Shown piece by piece: positions 27,892 to 36,355 of a stretch of 55,803 bases of DNA. How positions within the stretch are numbered: position 1 is the stretch's first letter; every line of letters starts with the position of its first letter. The DNA lies in contig NZ_SMTT01000008.1 of the NCBI RefSeq assembly GCF_004357905.1, positions 1-55,803 on the forward strand, given 5' to 3'. This DNA is from Campylobacter lari (lineage in GTDB: Bacteria > Campylobacterota > Campylobacteria > Campylobacterales > Campylobacteraceae). A program made the translations under genes and the position numbers. The notes under the pieces were generated by a model. That model had not been told where the DNA came from. It was given only the letters and a program-made list of their open reading frames with translations, and ran no database searches.

Positions 27892-28310
27892 TATTTTTTA
27901 ATGCTTCTTGACTTGATATCTTTTAGTTCAATTGTGCTATTATCATCAAAATAAAGAGTTAGATTGGCCTTTGTTTGCGGTGTGATATTTTCTTTGAGAT
28001 TTAGTATCATAATGTGCATCCCACCAGGTTTAAGTTCGGTGCTTGAATTAGCTTTTATTGTGATTTGAGGAATTTGAACCATCATTTTTTTACCATCTTT
28101 CATAATATGATCATGAATTTCAGCTGTATCGCTTAATGAACTTTGAGCTTTTATGAGTTTAATATCTTTGTTGGAGTTGTTTTTAAGTTCTAAAAAAAAT
28201 GCCGTTGTTTTAGAATTAGGTGGAGTTTGTCTTACATAAGGATCATTTATAGTAATTTGATTTGAAAAAGCAAAAGTGCTTAATATGGCTAAACTAAGTA
28301 ATTTTTTCAT
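27891..28310 (-). CDS. PCu(A)C periplasmic copper chaperone
   Basis: This 139-residue secreted protein has a short signal peptide (residues 1-16) and an exact copper motif of the PCu(A)C family: His66, ten residues, Met77, 21 residues, His99, one residue, Met101. GGMHIMIL holds the last two ligands. The family carries Cu(I) to SCO proteins or directly to the CuA/CuB centres of oxidases. It is first in the operon, and an extended -10 lies 37 bases upstream. Confidence 0.93.
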   Translation of the reverse strand: MKKLLSLAILSTFAFSNQITINDPYVRQTPPNSKTTAFFLELKNNSNKDIKLIKAQSSLSDTAEIHDHIMKDGKKMMVQIPQITIKANSSTELKPGGMHIMILNLKENITPQTKANLTLYFDDNSTIELKDIKSRSIKK

Positions 28311-28346
28311 TATTTTTCCTTTTTTTGTTTTTGGTTATTTGTAAAC

Positions 28347-28352
28347 ATTATA
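28347..28352 (-). promoter_or_regulatory. Copper-operon promoter, -10 box
   Basis: On the minus strand GTGTATAAT contains a perfect TATAAT 37 bases before the PCuAC-type start. Confidence 0.5.
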
Positions 28353-28390
28353 CACGGAAAAAATTAAAAATATATTTATTGTAAAAATAT

Positions 28391-28396
28391 TATAAT
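28391..28396 (+). promoter_or_regulatory. pgp2-alr promoter, -10 box
   Basis: A perfect TATAAT lies 41 bases before the pgp2 TTG start, back to back with the copper-operon promoter. Confidence 0.55.
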
Positions 28397-28436
28397 TAGC
28401 TCTTTGTTGTTTTAATTTTTAATAGAAAGGTGAAAA

Positions 28437-29408
28437 TTGTTTAAAATTATATTAGCATTGTTTAGTTTGGCTGTGTTTGCAAATGCAAATAATCTTGCAA
28501 AAATTTATCTAAACGAAGGTATTGATGCAGTTGAAAGGGTATTGGAGCAAGAGTTAAGTAAAAAAGATTTTTGGCTTGATGAGATAAAAGACAAAAATAT
28601 TAGTTTAGGATATTATGAGGAAAATGTTGCAATAGTTTTAACAAATAAAAGTGATAAAATTATTAGAGTTTATCACTACAATGATGGAAAAGTAGAAAAG
28701 AAATTTATCCAAAGGGATGTTTTAACAGGTTTAGCTGGAGATAAAGAAGTAGAAGGAGATTTAAAAACTCCAATAGGTTTTTACGAACTTGGAAAGAAAT
28801 TTTATCCTGGTGATCCATATTATGGCCCATTTGCATTTGCAACAACTTACCCAAATGTTTTAGATAAAACTTTGGGTAAAACAGGTGGTGGTATTTGGAT
28901 TCATGGCTATCCTTTAGATGGAACACGCTTGGATACTTATAAAACTAGAGGTTGTATTGCTGTGCATAATGATTTATTGGAAGATTTTAATAAATTAGTA
29001 GCTGATAGAAAATCTTATGCAATGACAGAAGAGAAAAATAAAGTAAGAGCAACTCATGATGAAATAGCGATTTTACTAGCTAATTTATTTGCCTGGAAAG
29101 ATAGTTGGCAAAAAAGTGATATAAATAAGTATTTATCTTTTTATGATAAAAAAATTTTTAAACATAATAATAAATCCACTTATGAGCAATTTGCAAAAAA
29201 TAAAGAAAGAATTTTTGCAAAGAGAGAAAAAAAGAGCATTAAATTTTCAGATCTTAGCATAAGTCCTTATCCAAATGATAAAAATGAGAAAATTTTTAGA
29301 ATAGGATTTTATGAAGACTATCGTAGTACTAACTATAAATTCAAAGGAGAAAAAGTCCTTTATGTTAAGCTAGTTGAAGATAAAATGCAAATTTTAGCTG
29401 AACAATAA
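28437..29408 (+). CDS. pgp2: Peptidoglycan LD-carboxypeptidase Pgp2 (YkuD domain)
   Basis: This 323-residue secreted protein has a signal peptide (residues 1-18), a YkuD/LD-transpeptidase catalytic domain with His156 (IWIHGYPLDG) and Cys173 (TRGCIAVHN), and a C-terminal NTF2-like domain from about residue 215. In C. jejuni Pgp2 (Csd6 in Helicobacter) trims tetrapeptides to tripeptides and is needed for helical shape. Translation probably starts at TTG: AAAGG is six bases upstream and no ATG or GTG is in frame nearby. It overlaps alr by one base. Confidence 0.9.
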   Translation: MFKIILALFSLAVFANANNLAKIYLNEGIDAVERVLEQELSKKDFWLDEIKDKNISLGYYEENVAIVLTNKSDKIIRVYHYNDGKVEKKFIQRDVLTGLAGDKEVEGDLKTPIGFYELGKKFYPGDPYYGPFAFATTYPNVLDKTLGKTGGGIWIHGYPLDGTRLDTYKTRGCIAVHNDLLEDFNKLVADRKSYAMTEEKNKVRATHDEIAILLANLFAWKDSWQKSDINKYLSFYDKKIFKHNNKSTYEQFAKNKERIFAKREKKSIKFSDLSISPYPNDKNEKIFRIGFYEDYRSTNYKFKGEKVLYVKLVEDKMQILAEQ

Positions 29409-30415
29409 TGGCATATATAAAAATTGATCGTTTGGCTTATGAGTATAATCTTGACTTGATAGCCTCTAAAGCAGGAGGTTATCAAAAAGTAATATGTGTT
29501 TTTAAAGATAATGCTTATGGACATGGAGCTAAGCTTTTAGCTCCTATAGCTAGAGCAAAAGGTATAAATTTTATAGCGGTAAAAAATGAAGCTGAAGCAA
29601 AAGAGCTTGAAGATATTTTTGATAATATCTTAATTCTATCCCATCATCCACATGGCAATGAAAGTGAAAAATTTATTTATGCTTTAAATGCTAAAAATGA
29701 TATTAAAAAATTCAAGCAAAATATAAAAATTCATTTAGTTGTAGATACAAATATGCATAGAAATGGAATTATACCTGAAGAAATTCAAGAAGTGATACAA
29801 GAACTACAAAGTAATAATTTAATACTTCATGGAGTGATGATGCACTTTGCAGGAAGTGATGAAATAGATGCTAGTTATTTTGTGCAAAAACAAAAATTTA
29901 AACAAGCTAAAGAGCTAATATATACTTTGCTTTGTGATGAAGCTAAAAAGCTTATATTTCATTCACATAATTCTGAAGCATTATTTAGAGCAAGCGAGCT
30001 TGGGTGCGATGAGTATTGTAGAGTAGGGCTTGTGCAATTTGGCTATGCACATTTTAATAAAGACTTACGCAAAGTTTTAAGTTTATGGGCTGAAAAATTA
30101 AGCCAAAGAGTGTTGAAAAAAGGTCAAAGTGTTGGTTATGGTGGTGTATATAATGCAAAAGAAGATCTTGAAATAGCAACTTATGATTTAGGTTATGCAG
30201 ATGGGCTTTTGCGTTATGATGGAAAACATGATTTTTTTCTTCCTAATGGTAAGAAATTGCTTGGAAAAATGTCTATGGATAGTTTTTCTTGTGAGAATGA
30301 TGAAGATGAAATTTGCGTTTTAAATGACGCAAATATTATGGCTAGTTTTTTTAATACTATCAACTATGAAATTTTAGTCAAACTTTCTCCAAATTTGAAA
30401 AGAATTTTAGTTTAA
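29408..30415 (+). CDS. alr: Alanine racemase
   Basis: Alr makes D-alanine for peptidoglycan using PLP. Lys33 in VFKDNAYGHG is the PLP lysine, and the second catalytic residue should be the tyrosine in SVGYGGVYNA. DTNMHRNG and GDEYCRVGLVQFG are other conserved stretches. The protein has 335 residues, slightly shorter than most bacterial Alr. Its ATG overlaps the pgp2 stop (TAATG), so two wall enzymes that act on D-amino-acid-containing peptides are co-translated. Confidence 0.95.
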   Translation: MAYIKIDRLAYEYNLDLIASKAGGYQKVICVFKDNAYGHGAKLLAPIARAKGINFIAVKNEAEAKELEDIFDNILILSHHPHGNESEKFIYALNAKNDIKKFKQNIKIHLVVDTNMHRNGIIPEEIQEVIQELQSNNLILHGVMMHFAGSDEIDASYFVQKQKFKQAKELIYTLLCDEAKKLIFHSHNSEALFRASELGCDEYCRVGLVQFGYAHFNKDLRKVLSLWAEKLSQRVLKKGQSVGYGGVYNAKEDLEIATYDLGYADGLLRYDGKHDFFLPNGKKLLGKMSMDSFSCENDEDEICVLNDANIMASFFNTINYEILVKLSPNLKRILV

Positions 30416-30452
30416 GATAAAAAGTGTTAATATATCTAAAGAAAGGGCAAAT

Positions 30453-30662
30453 ATGGCATTTTTAAATTGGGCTATTTTAATTTTATTTTTATTTATAGTA
30501 TTTTTATTGATAAATCGTTACGAGAGAAAAATAAAAATTTTATATAAAAATATTGAAATCTTGAAAAACGAGTGTAAAAAAAATAGTGAAAATATAGAAA
30601 AAAATAGAATTTTAATAGAAAAAAATAGATCAAATATCGAAGATATAAAAATTCAAGATTAA
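30453..30662 (+). CDS. Small membrane-anchored coiled-coil protein, 69 aa
   Basis: The product has one N-terminal membrane helix (about residues 5-21) followed by a highly charged helix with near-repeats of IEKNR (residues 47-62), giving a short coiled coil. AAAGG precedes the ATG. It sits 37 bases after alr on the same strand, and its TAA overlaps the stop of the converging Fe-S gene inside a terminator. No family is recognised. The low-complexity A-rich sequence makes a chance frame conceivable, but the start signal and membrane helix favour a real gene. Confidence 0.55.
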   Translation: MAFLNWAILILFLFIVFLLINRYERKIKILYKNIEILKNECKKNSENIEKNRILIEKNRSNIEDIKIQD

Positions 30663-30675
30663 TTTTTATCTTGAA
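30652..30675. terminator. Bidirectional terminator between alr region and Fe-S gene
   Basis: An 8-bp stem (30652-30659 with 30668-30675) with an 8-base loop containing a T-run spans the stop codons of both converging genes. Confidence 0.55.
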
Positions 30676-31933
30676 GTATTTTTGCTATCAATTCTAATGG
30701 ATGTAAAAAATGCGTGGAGGATTTTTCATGCTCTAATGCATTTGAAATTTGCATTCTACAAGCTGAACATTCTGCACTGATAATTTCCACATTGCTTTTT
30801 TGTATATTTTGAGCTTTTCTTATACCAACTTGCAAAGCTTTTTCATAGTGATCAGTTTGCATACTAACACCGCCAAAACCACAGCATTCATTTGAGTTAA
30901 TAAGTTCTTTGAAAGTATAGTTTTGTTTAAGCAAGGCTCTAGGTTCTTTAAAAACACCTTGCATTTTTCTTGCATGACAAGGATCGTGGTATGCAATTTT
31001 TGTCTTTAATTTTTTCTTTGTTTTTAAAAGCTCTTCTAGTTTAGTATATTCATAAAAATATTTTGTTGCAAGTAGTATTTTACTAGAAATATTTTTAGCT
31101 CTTATAGCCCATTCTTCATCTTTTTGCATGTGGAAAAAATGTTCATAGTCTATATTAATCATCGCAGAACAGGTTGCTTCGGGGATAATGATATAATCTA
31201 GAGTTTTTAATTTTTCTTCAAAATAAACGATATTTTTTTTAGCTAAAATTTCTACACTTTTAAAATCTCCAGTAAAATAATGAGGAGCACCGCAACAAGA
31301 TTGATCTTTTAGTAAATCTACATTGATTTTAAGATGTTTACAAATTTCAAGCAAAGCAAAGCCCGTATTTGTATAAGAGTAATTTGACAAGCAGCCTATA
31401 AAAAGTCCTATGGTTTTTTCACCTTGATTATTTATGAAATCAGGATTAGAAGCTAGAAAGCTTTTTTTAGCTAAAGAAGGAAGCAAACGATCTTTTTTAA
31501 TTAAAGGTAGGTTAAATTTAGCTTTCATTCCCAAATTTTTATGTTGTAAACTAAAAGCACAGCTTTGGAAAACATAACCAAATCTTGCTAAAATATCTAG
31601 AATTTTTCTGCGTCTTAGAAAAAAGAAAGCAAGTTTTTTGTACCAAGCAATGCCAAATTTTTGTGCTATATCGTAACGCACTTTTTCAATAGCACTATCC
31701 ACTCTTAAATGGCTTGGACAAACTTCAACGCAATTTGTACACAAAAAACATGATTCAAATATTTTTTTAAGATTTTTATCAAGCTCTAGTTCTTGGTTTT
31801 CATAAGCACTGATTAAATCTAAAAAGCCACGAGGGGAAGTACTTTCATCGCGATTTATTTCATGTATGGTGCAAACTGGTATGCATTTTCCGCATTTTAC
31901 GCAAGCATTAGAAATTTCATTAACATTTAACAT
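30659..31933 (-). CDS. Fe-S oxidoreductase with two 4Fe-4S and two CCG domains (GlpC/GlcF type)
   Basis: This 424-residue protein has two ferredoxin-like clusters at the N-terminus (Cys11-14-17-21 and Cys62-65-68-72) and two cysteine-rich CCG domains (CCGAPHYF and CCGFGGVS). This is the layout of the electron-transfer subunits of glycolate oxidase, anaerobic glycerol-3-phosphate dehydrogenase and heterodisulfide reductase-like enzymes. No catalytic partner is adjacent. It is one base downstream of hemN, so it might act with oxygen-independent haem synthesis, for example as an electron acceptor; that is inference. Confidence 0.88.
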   Translation of the reverse strand: MLNVNEISNACVKCGKCIPVCTIHEINRDESTSPRGFLDLISAYENQELELDKNLKKIFESCFLCTNCVEVCPSHLRVDSAIEKVRYDIAQKFGIAWYKKLAFFFLRRRKILDILARFGYVFQSCAFSLQHKNLGMKAKFNLPLIKKDRLLPSLAKKSFLASNPDFINNQGEKTIGLFIGCLSNYSYTNTGFALLEICKHLKINVDLLKDQSCCGAPHYFTGDFKSVEILAKKNIVYFEEKLKTLDYIIIPEATCSAMINIDYEHFFHMQKDEEWAIRAKNISSKILLATKYFYEYTKLEELLKTKKKLKTKIAYHDPCHARKMQGVFKEPRALLKQNYTFKELINSNECCGFGGVSMQTDHYEKALQVGIRKAQNIQKSNVEIISAECSACRMQISNALEHEKSSTHFLHPLELIAKILQDKN

Positions 31934-31934
31934 A

Positions 31935-33290
31935 TTAAACCGTTTTAGAGAAAACTTTTTTATCTTCGCTAATGCGTTTTAAATATTTATCAAAACACAT
32001 AGCAATATTACGGATTAAAAGTACTCCTGTTTCATTAACTTTGATATGAGTTTTATCTATGTTGATAAATTCATTAAGTTTTTGGAGTTCTTCTAAATCT
32101 TGCTTAAAATATTCAAAAAAATCAATCTTAAATTTACTTTCAATATTTTTTATATTAAGAGCAAAATTACTCATAAGTTCCATAATAACAGCTTTTCTTA
32201 GTTCATCATCATCATCAAGCATGATACCTTTTTCGCAAGGCAATCGACCTTCATCGATAGCCTTTTCGTAGCTTGGCATATCTTTGAAATTTTGCATATA
32301 GTGTCTTTTACCTTCGCCTATACTTGTTAGGCCAATCCCGATTAAATCAGTTCCGCCTTTTGTAGTATAGCCTTGAAAATTTCTATGCAAACTACCATTT
32401 TCTAAGGCTTTAAAAAGTTCATCTTGTGGTTTTGCAAAATGATCCATTCCTATCATTTTATAACCATTTTGAGTTAAAAATTTTTCACAATATTCTAAAA
32501 TTTGAAGTTTTACATCAGGACTTGGTAGAGTGTTTTCGTCAAATTTTCTCATATTTTTTTTAAGCCAAGGCACATGTGCATAATTAAAAATAGCAAAGCG
32601 ATCGGGATTAATCAGCAGTGCTTTTTCTAAAGTTTGCTTAAAACTTTCTAGACTTTGATAAGGAAGGCCATAAATTAAATCCATATTTACTGAATTTATC
32701 CCTTTTTTTCTTACCATATCTACTGCATTTTTGGTAAGTTCAAAAGGTTGAATTCTATGAATTTCCTTTTGAACCTTTTCGTTAAAATCTTGCACACCAA
32801 AACTAATGCGATTAAAGCCATTTTGAATTAAAACATCAGCTTGTTCTTCATTTAAGAATCTAGGATCAATTTCACAACTTACTTCACTATCTTGGGTAAA
32901 ATTTGGAAAAATGCTTTTTATTTTAAAAATCAAACTTTGCAATTGTTTAGCAGAAAAAAAAGTAGGCGTGCCACCACCAAAATGCATTTGAGCTACTTCC
33001 CTTTGTGTGTCAATGATATTTGCTAAAAGATCAAGTTCTTTAAAAAGATAATTTAAATATCTTTCTTTACTTTCTTCTTTTGCGGTATATATTACATTAC
33101 AACCGCAAAAATAACAAGCACTCCTGCAAAAAGGCAAATGAAAATATAAAGATAATTGTGCTGTTTGTTGTTTTAAAATTTTTATATAGTCTTCATATTT
33201 AAAATGGGTGTTAAATTCTACTGCAGTAGGATAAGAAGTGTATCTAGGTCCTGCTTTGGAGTATTTAACAAAATTTTTATAATCTCTCAT
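31935..33290 (-). CDS. hemN: Oxygen-independent coproporphyrinogen III oxidase
   Basis: HemN converts coproporphyrinogen III to protoporphyrinogen IX by radical SAM chemistry. The cluster motif is Cys55-xxx-Cys59-xx-Cys62 with the extra Cys64 typical of true HemN (CRSACYFCGC). MHFGGGTPTF, RISFGVQDF and DLIYGLPYQ are SAM and substrate regions. The length of 451 residues fits HemN rather than the shorter HemW. It overlaps the upstream unknown gene by four bases. Confidence 0.96.
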   Translation of the reverse strand: MRDYKNFVKYSKAGPRYTSYPTAVEFNTHFKYEDYIKILKQQTAQLSLYFHLPFCRSACYFCGCNVIYTAKEESKERYLNYLFKELDLLANIIDTQREVAQMHFGGGTPTFFSAKQLQSLIFKIKSIFPNFTQDSEVSCEIDPRFLNEEQADVLIQNGFNRISFGVQDFNEKVQKEIHRIQPFELTKNAVDMVRKKGINSVNMDLIYGLPYQSLESFKQTLEKALLINPDRFAIFNYAHVPWLKKNMRKFDENTLPSPDVKLQILEYCEKFLTQNGYKMIGMDHFAKPQDELFKALENGSLHRNFQGYTTKGGTDLIGIGLTSIGEGKRHYMQNFKDMPSYEKAIDEGRLPCEKGIMLDDDDELRKAVIMELMSNFALNIKNIESKFKIDFFEYFKQDLEELQKLNEFINIDKTHIKVNETGVLLIRNIAMCFDKYLKRISEDKKVFSKTV

Positions 33291-33766
33291 TTTTTGCCTT
33301 TTTGCATCATTTCTTTCATGTTTATAAATAAGTTAGGATGTTTTGTATGAATATTGCTGATTAATTGATCTAAATCAATATTAACTTCTTTTATACCTTT
33401 GGAAACTTGATGTTTAATCTCATCCATTGCAACTGTCCATACATCATTAAAGTCAATAGGAATTTGTTGATAGATAGCCTTTTCTAGTTTAAGTTCAAAA
33501 TTATCCTTTTGTATCTTTTTGGCACTTTGTAAAAACTCAATCAGAGTTTTTACAGAAAACATAGTTTTAACTTCATCATTTTCATCTACTATAAACCATG
33601 GTTCGGGTGCTAAATCATGGCCATTTTTTAGACTTAACTTTTTTTCTTTATCGTTAATGTGGGTTAGATGAAATATAGTTTGATTGTGTTTTTCTATGCC
33701 CAAATGATTAGATAATTCATTGATTACATCTTGAGAGCTTTTTTTGCTTAGACTATTCAATCTCAC
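33287..33766 (-). CDS. Conserved hypothetical protein between hemB and hemN, 159 aa
   Basis: This soluble protein has no signal peptide or membrane helix. It begins [20 protein letters not shown] and is rich in Lys, Glu and Ile, with a middle region [16 protein letters not shown] that may be a strand-turn-strand. It overlaps both hemB and hemN by four bases, so translation is coupled. From memory, C. jejuni has argF next to a homologue of this gene; argF is not present here. No family is recognised and no function can be given. Confidence 0.75.
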   Translation of the reverse strand: MRLNSLSKKSSQDVINELSNHLGIEKHNQTIFHLTHINDKEKKLSLKNGHDLAPEPWFIVDENDEVKTMFSVKTLIEFLQSAKKIQKDNFELKLEKAIYQQIPIDFNDVWTVAMDEIKHQVSKGIKEVNIDLDQLISNIHTKHPNLFINMKEMMQKGKK

Positions 33767-34746
33767 TCCTTATTTGTTAATAATTTTGCAATTTCTTTTG
33801 CATGATAAGTTATGATAAGCTTAGCTCCAGCTCTTTTAAAAGCAAGCATAGTTTCAAGTACTATTTTTTCATAGTCAATCACACCTGCTTTTTGACCTGC
33901 TTTTAGCAAAGCATATTCCCCGCTTACATTATACACACAAAGTGGAAGTTTAGAATGATTTGCTATATCTTTTACTACATCTAAATACGCAAGTGCTGGT
34001 TTTACCATTAAGATGTCAGCGCCTTGTTTTTCATCTTCTAAGCTCTCACATAAGGCTTCTTTACCATTAGCAAAATCCATTTGATAGGTTTTTCTATCTC
34101 CATAACTTGGTGCAGAATCAGCCACATCTCTAAAAGGCCCATAATAGGCTGAAGCAAATTTAGTAGAATAAGCCATAATAGGTAAATTTTCAAAACCATT
34201 TTCATCTAAAGTTTTTCTTAAAGTTTCAATAATACCATCCATCATGCCGCTTGGTGCTATCATATCTGCACCGTTTTTAGCATGAATTAGAGCTTGTTTG
34301 GCTGAAATTTCTAAAGTTAAATCATTATCTACACTTTTACTTTTTGGATCAATAATACCACAATGCCCATGATCAGTATATTCACAAAAACAAAGATCGG
34401 TAATTACTACCAAATCAGGAAATTTTGCTTTAATAGCTCTTAGACTTGTAGCAATCAAGCCATCATCGCTTAATGCATCACTTCCACAACTATCTTTTTT
34501 GGAACTTTCTAACACGCCAAATAAAATAATCGCTTTAATACCAAGATTAATTAACTCCTCACATTCTTTTAAAATTTCATCTAAGCTCATTTGAAACACA
34601 CCTGGCATAGATGTGATTTCATTTTTAATATTAGCACCATTGATAACAAAAAGTGGATAGATTAAATCATCTAAATTTAAGGTATTTTCTTTTACTAAGC
34701 TTCTAATATTCTCATTAAGTCTTAATCTTCTAAAGCGTTTAAACAT
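33763..34746 (-). CDS. hemB: Delta-aminolevulinic acid dehydratase (porphobilinogen synthase)
   Basis: HemB condenses two 5-aminolevulinates to porphobilinogen. The 327-residue TIM barrel has the metal-site cysteines in [14 protein letters not shown], the first Schiff-base lysine in [17 protein letters not shown] and the second in [11 protein letters not shown]. The ending [12 protein letters not shown] is typical. It is first in the hemB-unknown-hemN-Fe-S operon, and its start is preceded by AAAGGAAATTT. Confidence 0.97.
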   Translation of the reverse strand: MFKRFRRLRLNENIRSLVKENTLNLDDLIYPLFVINGANIKNEITSMPGVFQMSLDEILKECEELINLGIKAIILFGVLESSKKDSCGSDALSDDGLIATSLRAIKAKFPDLVVITDLCFCEYTDHGHCGIIDPKSKSVDNDLTLEISAKQALIHAKNGADMIAPSGMMDGIIETLRKTLDENGFENLPIMAYSTKFASAYYGPFRDVADSAPSYGDRKTYQMDFANGKEALCESLEDEKQGADILMVKPALAYLDVVKDIANHSKLPLCVYNVSGEYALLKAGQKAGVIDYEKIVLETMLAFKRAGAKLIITYHAKEIAKLLTNKE

Positions 34747-34778
34747 AAATTTCCTTTTTGTTTGTTAAAATTGTTTAA

Positions 34779-34784
34779 ATTCTA
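34779..34784 (-). promoter_or_regulatory. hemB promoter, extended -10
   Basis: TGC-TAGAAT on the minus strand is an extended -10 box 33 bases before the hemB start. It shares the 71-base divergent gap with ribA, for which I see no clear box. Confidence 0.5.
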
Positions 34785-34817
34785 GCATATTTTTTATAAA
34801 AAAGGTAAAGTAAAATA

Positions 34818-35378
34818 ATGACTGTTCAAATTTCTGAAATAGCAAAACTCCCCACTCGTTTTGGGGAATTTAATATACAAAGTTTTAAAGAAAATGATAA
34901 AGAACATCTTTGTATTTTTAAAGGAAAATTGGAAAAAGAAGTTAATATTAGAATCCATTCAGAATGTTTAACAGGGGATGTTTTAGGAAGTTTAAAATGT
35001 GATTGTGGAGAACAGCTTGATTTTTCTTTAAAATACATTCAAGAGCATGGTGGTATGGTGATTTATCTAAGGCAAGAAGGAAGAGGTATAGGACTTTTTA
35101 ATAAAATTAATGCTTATGCTTTGCAAGATAAGGGTTTTAATACCATAGAAGCAAATCATCAATTAGGTTTTAAGGCAGATGAGCGTAGTTATGAAATAGT
35201 AGAATTTATACTTAAGCATTATAAGATTTCTAAAATTAACCTTTTAACTAATAATCCTGAAAAGCTAAATTCATTAAAAGAAAAAATTAATTTAAGAGTA
35301 CCTATTTTAATAAAAGCAAATCGTTTTAATAAAGATTACTTAGAAATTAAATATACACAAATGGGACATCTAAATTGA
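34818..35378 (+). CDS. ribA: GTP cyclohydrolase II
   Basis: RibA opens GTP to start riboflavin synthesis. The zinc ligands are Cys50, Cys61 and Cys63 ([18 protein letters not shown]), followed by the catalytic loop [10 protein letters not shown] and the C-terminal LLTNNPEKL. The 186-residue protein is a stand-alone RibA, not fused to RibB. It diverges from hemB and its TGA overlaps the TTG start of rsmG. Confidence 0.96.
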   Translation: MTVQISEIAKLPTRFGEFNIQSFKENDKEHLCIFKGKLEKEVNIRIHSECLTGDVLGSLKCDCGEQLDFSLKYIQEHGGMVIYLRQEGRGIGLFNKINAYALQDKGFNTIEANHQLGFKADERSYEIVEFILKHYKISKINLLTNNPEKLNSLKEKINLRVPILIKANRFNKDYLEIKYTQMGHLN

Positions 35379-35968
35379 AAAAATACGAAGAGCAATTAAA
35401 TTTTTTAAAAGATTTTGCAAATAAAGATGATTTTTTTAAAAAAATCACGCTCTATAAAGAGTTGTTAGAAAAATTTAATGCTGTGCATAATTTAACTCAT
35501 TTTGAAAATATAGATGAAAATATTATTGATAGTGTTAAAATTTTAGATTTTTATGATTTGAGTAATAAAAAAAAGATCATTGATATTGGAAGCGGGGCTG
35601 GTTTTCCTGCATTATTTTTAGCTTGTATTTTGCAAGATAATGAATTTTTTCTTTTTGAGCCTAGCGCTAAAAAGGCCTCATTTTTAAGGGTGGTTAAAAC
35701 TGAACTTAATTTGATAAATGTAAATATCATAAAAGAAAAATTACAAAACTATCCACCTTTTAAAGTAGATTTAATTACTTCAAGAGCTTTAATGGATGTA
35801 AAACCTTTGGTAGAAATTTCAAATGGTTTTTATGATAAAAATACTTTATTTTTGCTTTATAAAGGAAGTGAAGTTTATGATGAATTGCAAGAATTGAAAG
35901 ATTATCAAATTTTTAATCAAGGCTTTAGGAATTATTGTCTTTTAAAGATAAAGGAAAAACTATGTTAA
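35375..35968 (+). CDS. rsmG: 16S rRNA (guanine527-N7)-methyltransferase
   Basis: RsmG (GidB) methylates G527 of 16S rRNA. The 197-residue Rossmann-fold enzyme has the SAM loop [14 protein letters not shown] near residue 70 and [13 protein letters not shown], which are diagnostic, then [12 protein letters not shown]. The frame starts with TTG overlapping the ribA stop (TTGA); no better start is in reach, so coupling is likely. Seven bases overlap the next gene. Loss of this enzyme gives low-level streptomycin resistance in other bacteria; the copy here is intact. Confidence 0.92.
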   Translation: MKKYEEQLNFLKDFANKDDFFKKITLYKELLEKFNAVHNLTHFENIDENIIDSVKILDFYDLSNKKKIIDIGSGAGFPALFLACILQDNEFFLFEPSAKKASFLRVVKTELNLINVNIIKEKLQNYPPFKVDLITSRALMDVKPLVEISNGFYDKNTLFLLYKGSEVYDELQELKDYQIFNQGFRNYCLLKIKEKLC

Positions 35969-36351
35969 TTTTTGGACATCCTTTGATAAATATGCAAAAA
36001 TTTAGTCATTATGAAAATATTTTTATCAAAACAAATGTAAATTGTTTTAACTATAATGAACAAAATATAAAAAGTGCAAAAGAGGAAAAAATAGATTTTG
36101 CTATATATGCCAAGAATGAGGAAGAAATTTTACTTTCTAATGCACTAGGAGCAAAATATATTTTAATAGAAGATGAGAGATTAGCAAAAATTGCCTCAAA
36201 AATGGCTGAGTTTTATATGTTTGACTCTAAAATTTTATTTTTACTTGATGTTTTAGATAATAATTTAAAAAAAGCTTATGAGTTAAGCGTTGATGGAGTT
36301 TGTTTAAAATCTTATATCACTCAAACTAAACCCATTAAGGGTTTAGTTTAA
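35962..36351 (+). CDS. Hypothetical protein downstream of rsmG, 129 aa
   Basis: I chose the ATG at 35962 because AAGGAAAAACT precedes it; an earlier in-frame ATG at 35935 lies deep in rsmG. The soluble product starts [20 protein letters not shown] and alternates strands and helices ([24 protein letters not shown]), ending with KPIKGLV inside the terminator stem. I recall a small conserved gene here in C. jejuni. No known domain is apparent and function is unknown. Confidence 0.75.
   Translation: MLIFGHPLINMQKFSHYENIFIKTNVNCFNYNEQNIKSAKEEKIDFAIYAKNEEEILLSNALGAKYILIEDERLAKIASKMAEFYMFDSKILFLLDVLDNNLKKAYELSVDGVCLKSYITQTKPIKGLV
36323..36349. terminator. Bidirectional terminator between the ribA operon and the chemoreceptor gene
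   Basis: An 11-bp stem with three G-C pairs at the loop end (36323-36333 with 36339-36349) and a 5-base loop spans the last codons of the 129-residue gene and is followed by AATTATTT. Confidence 0.75.
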
Positions 36352-36355
36352 TTAT

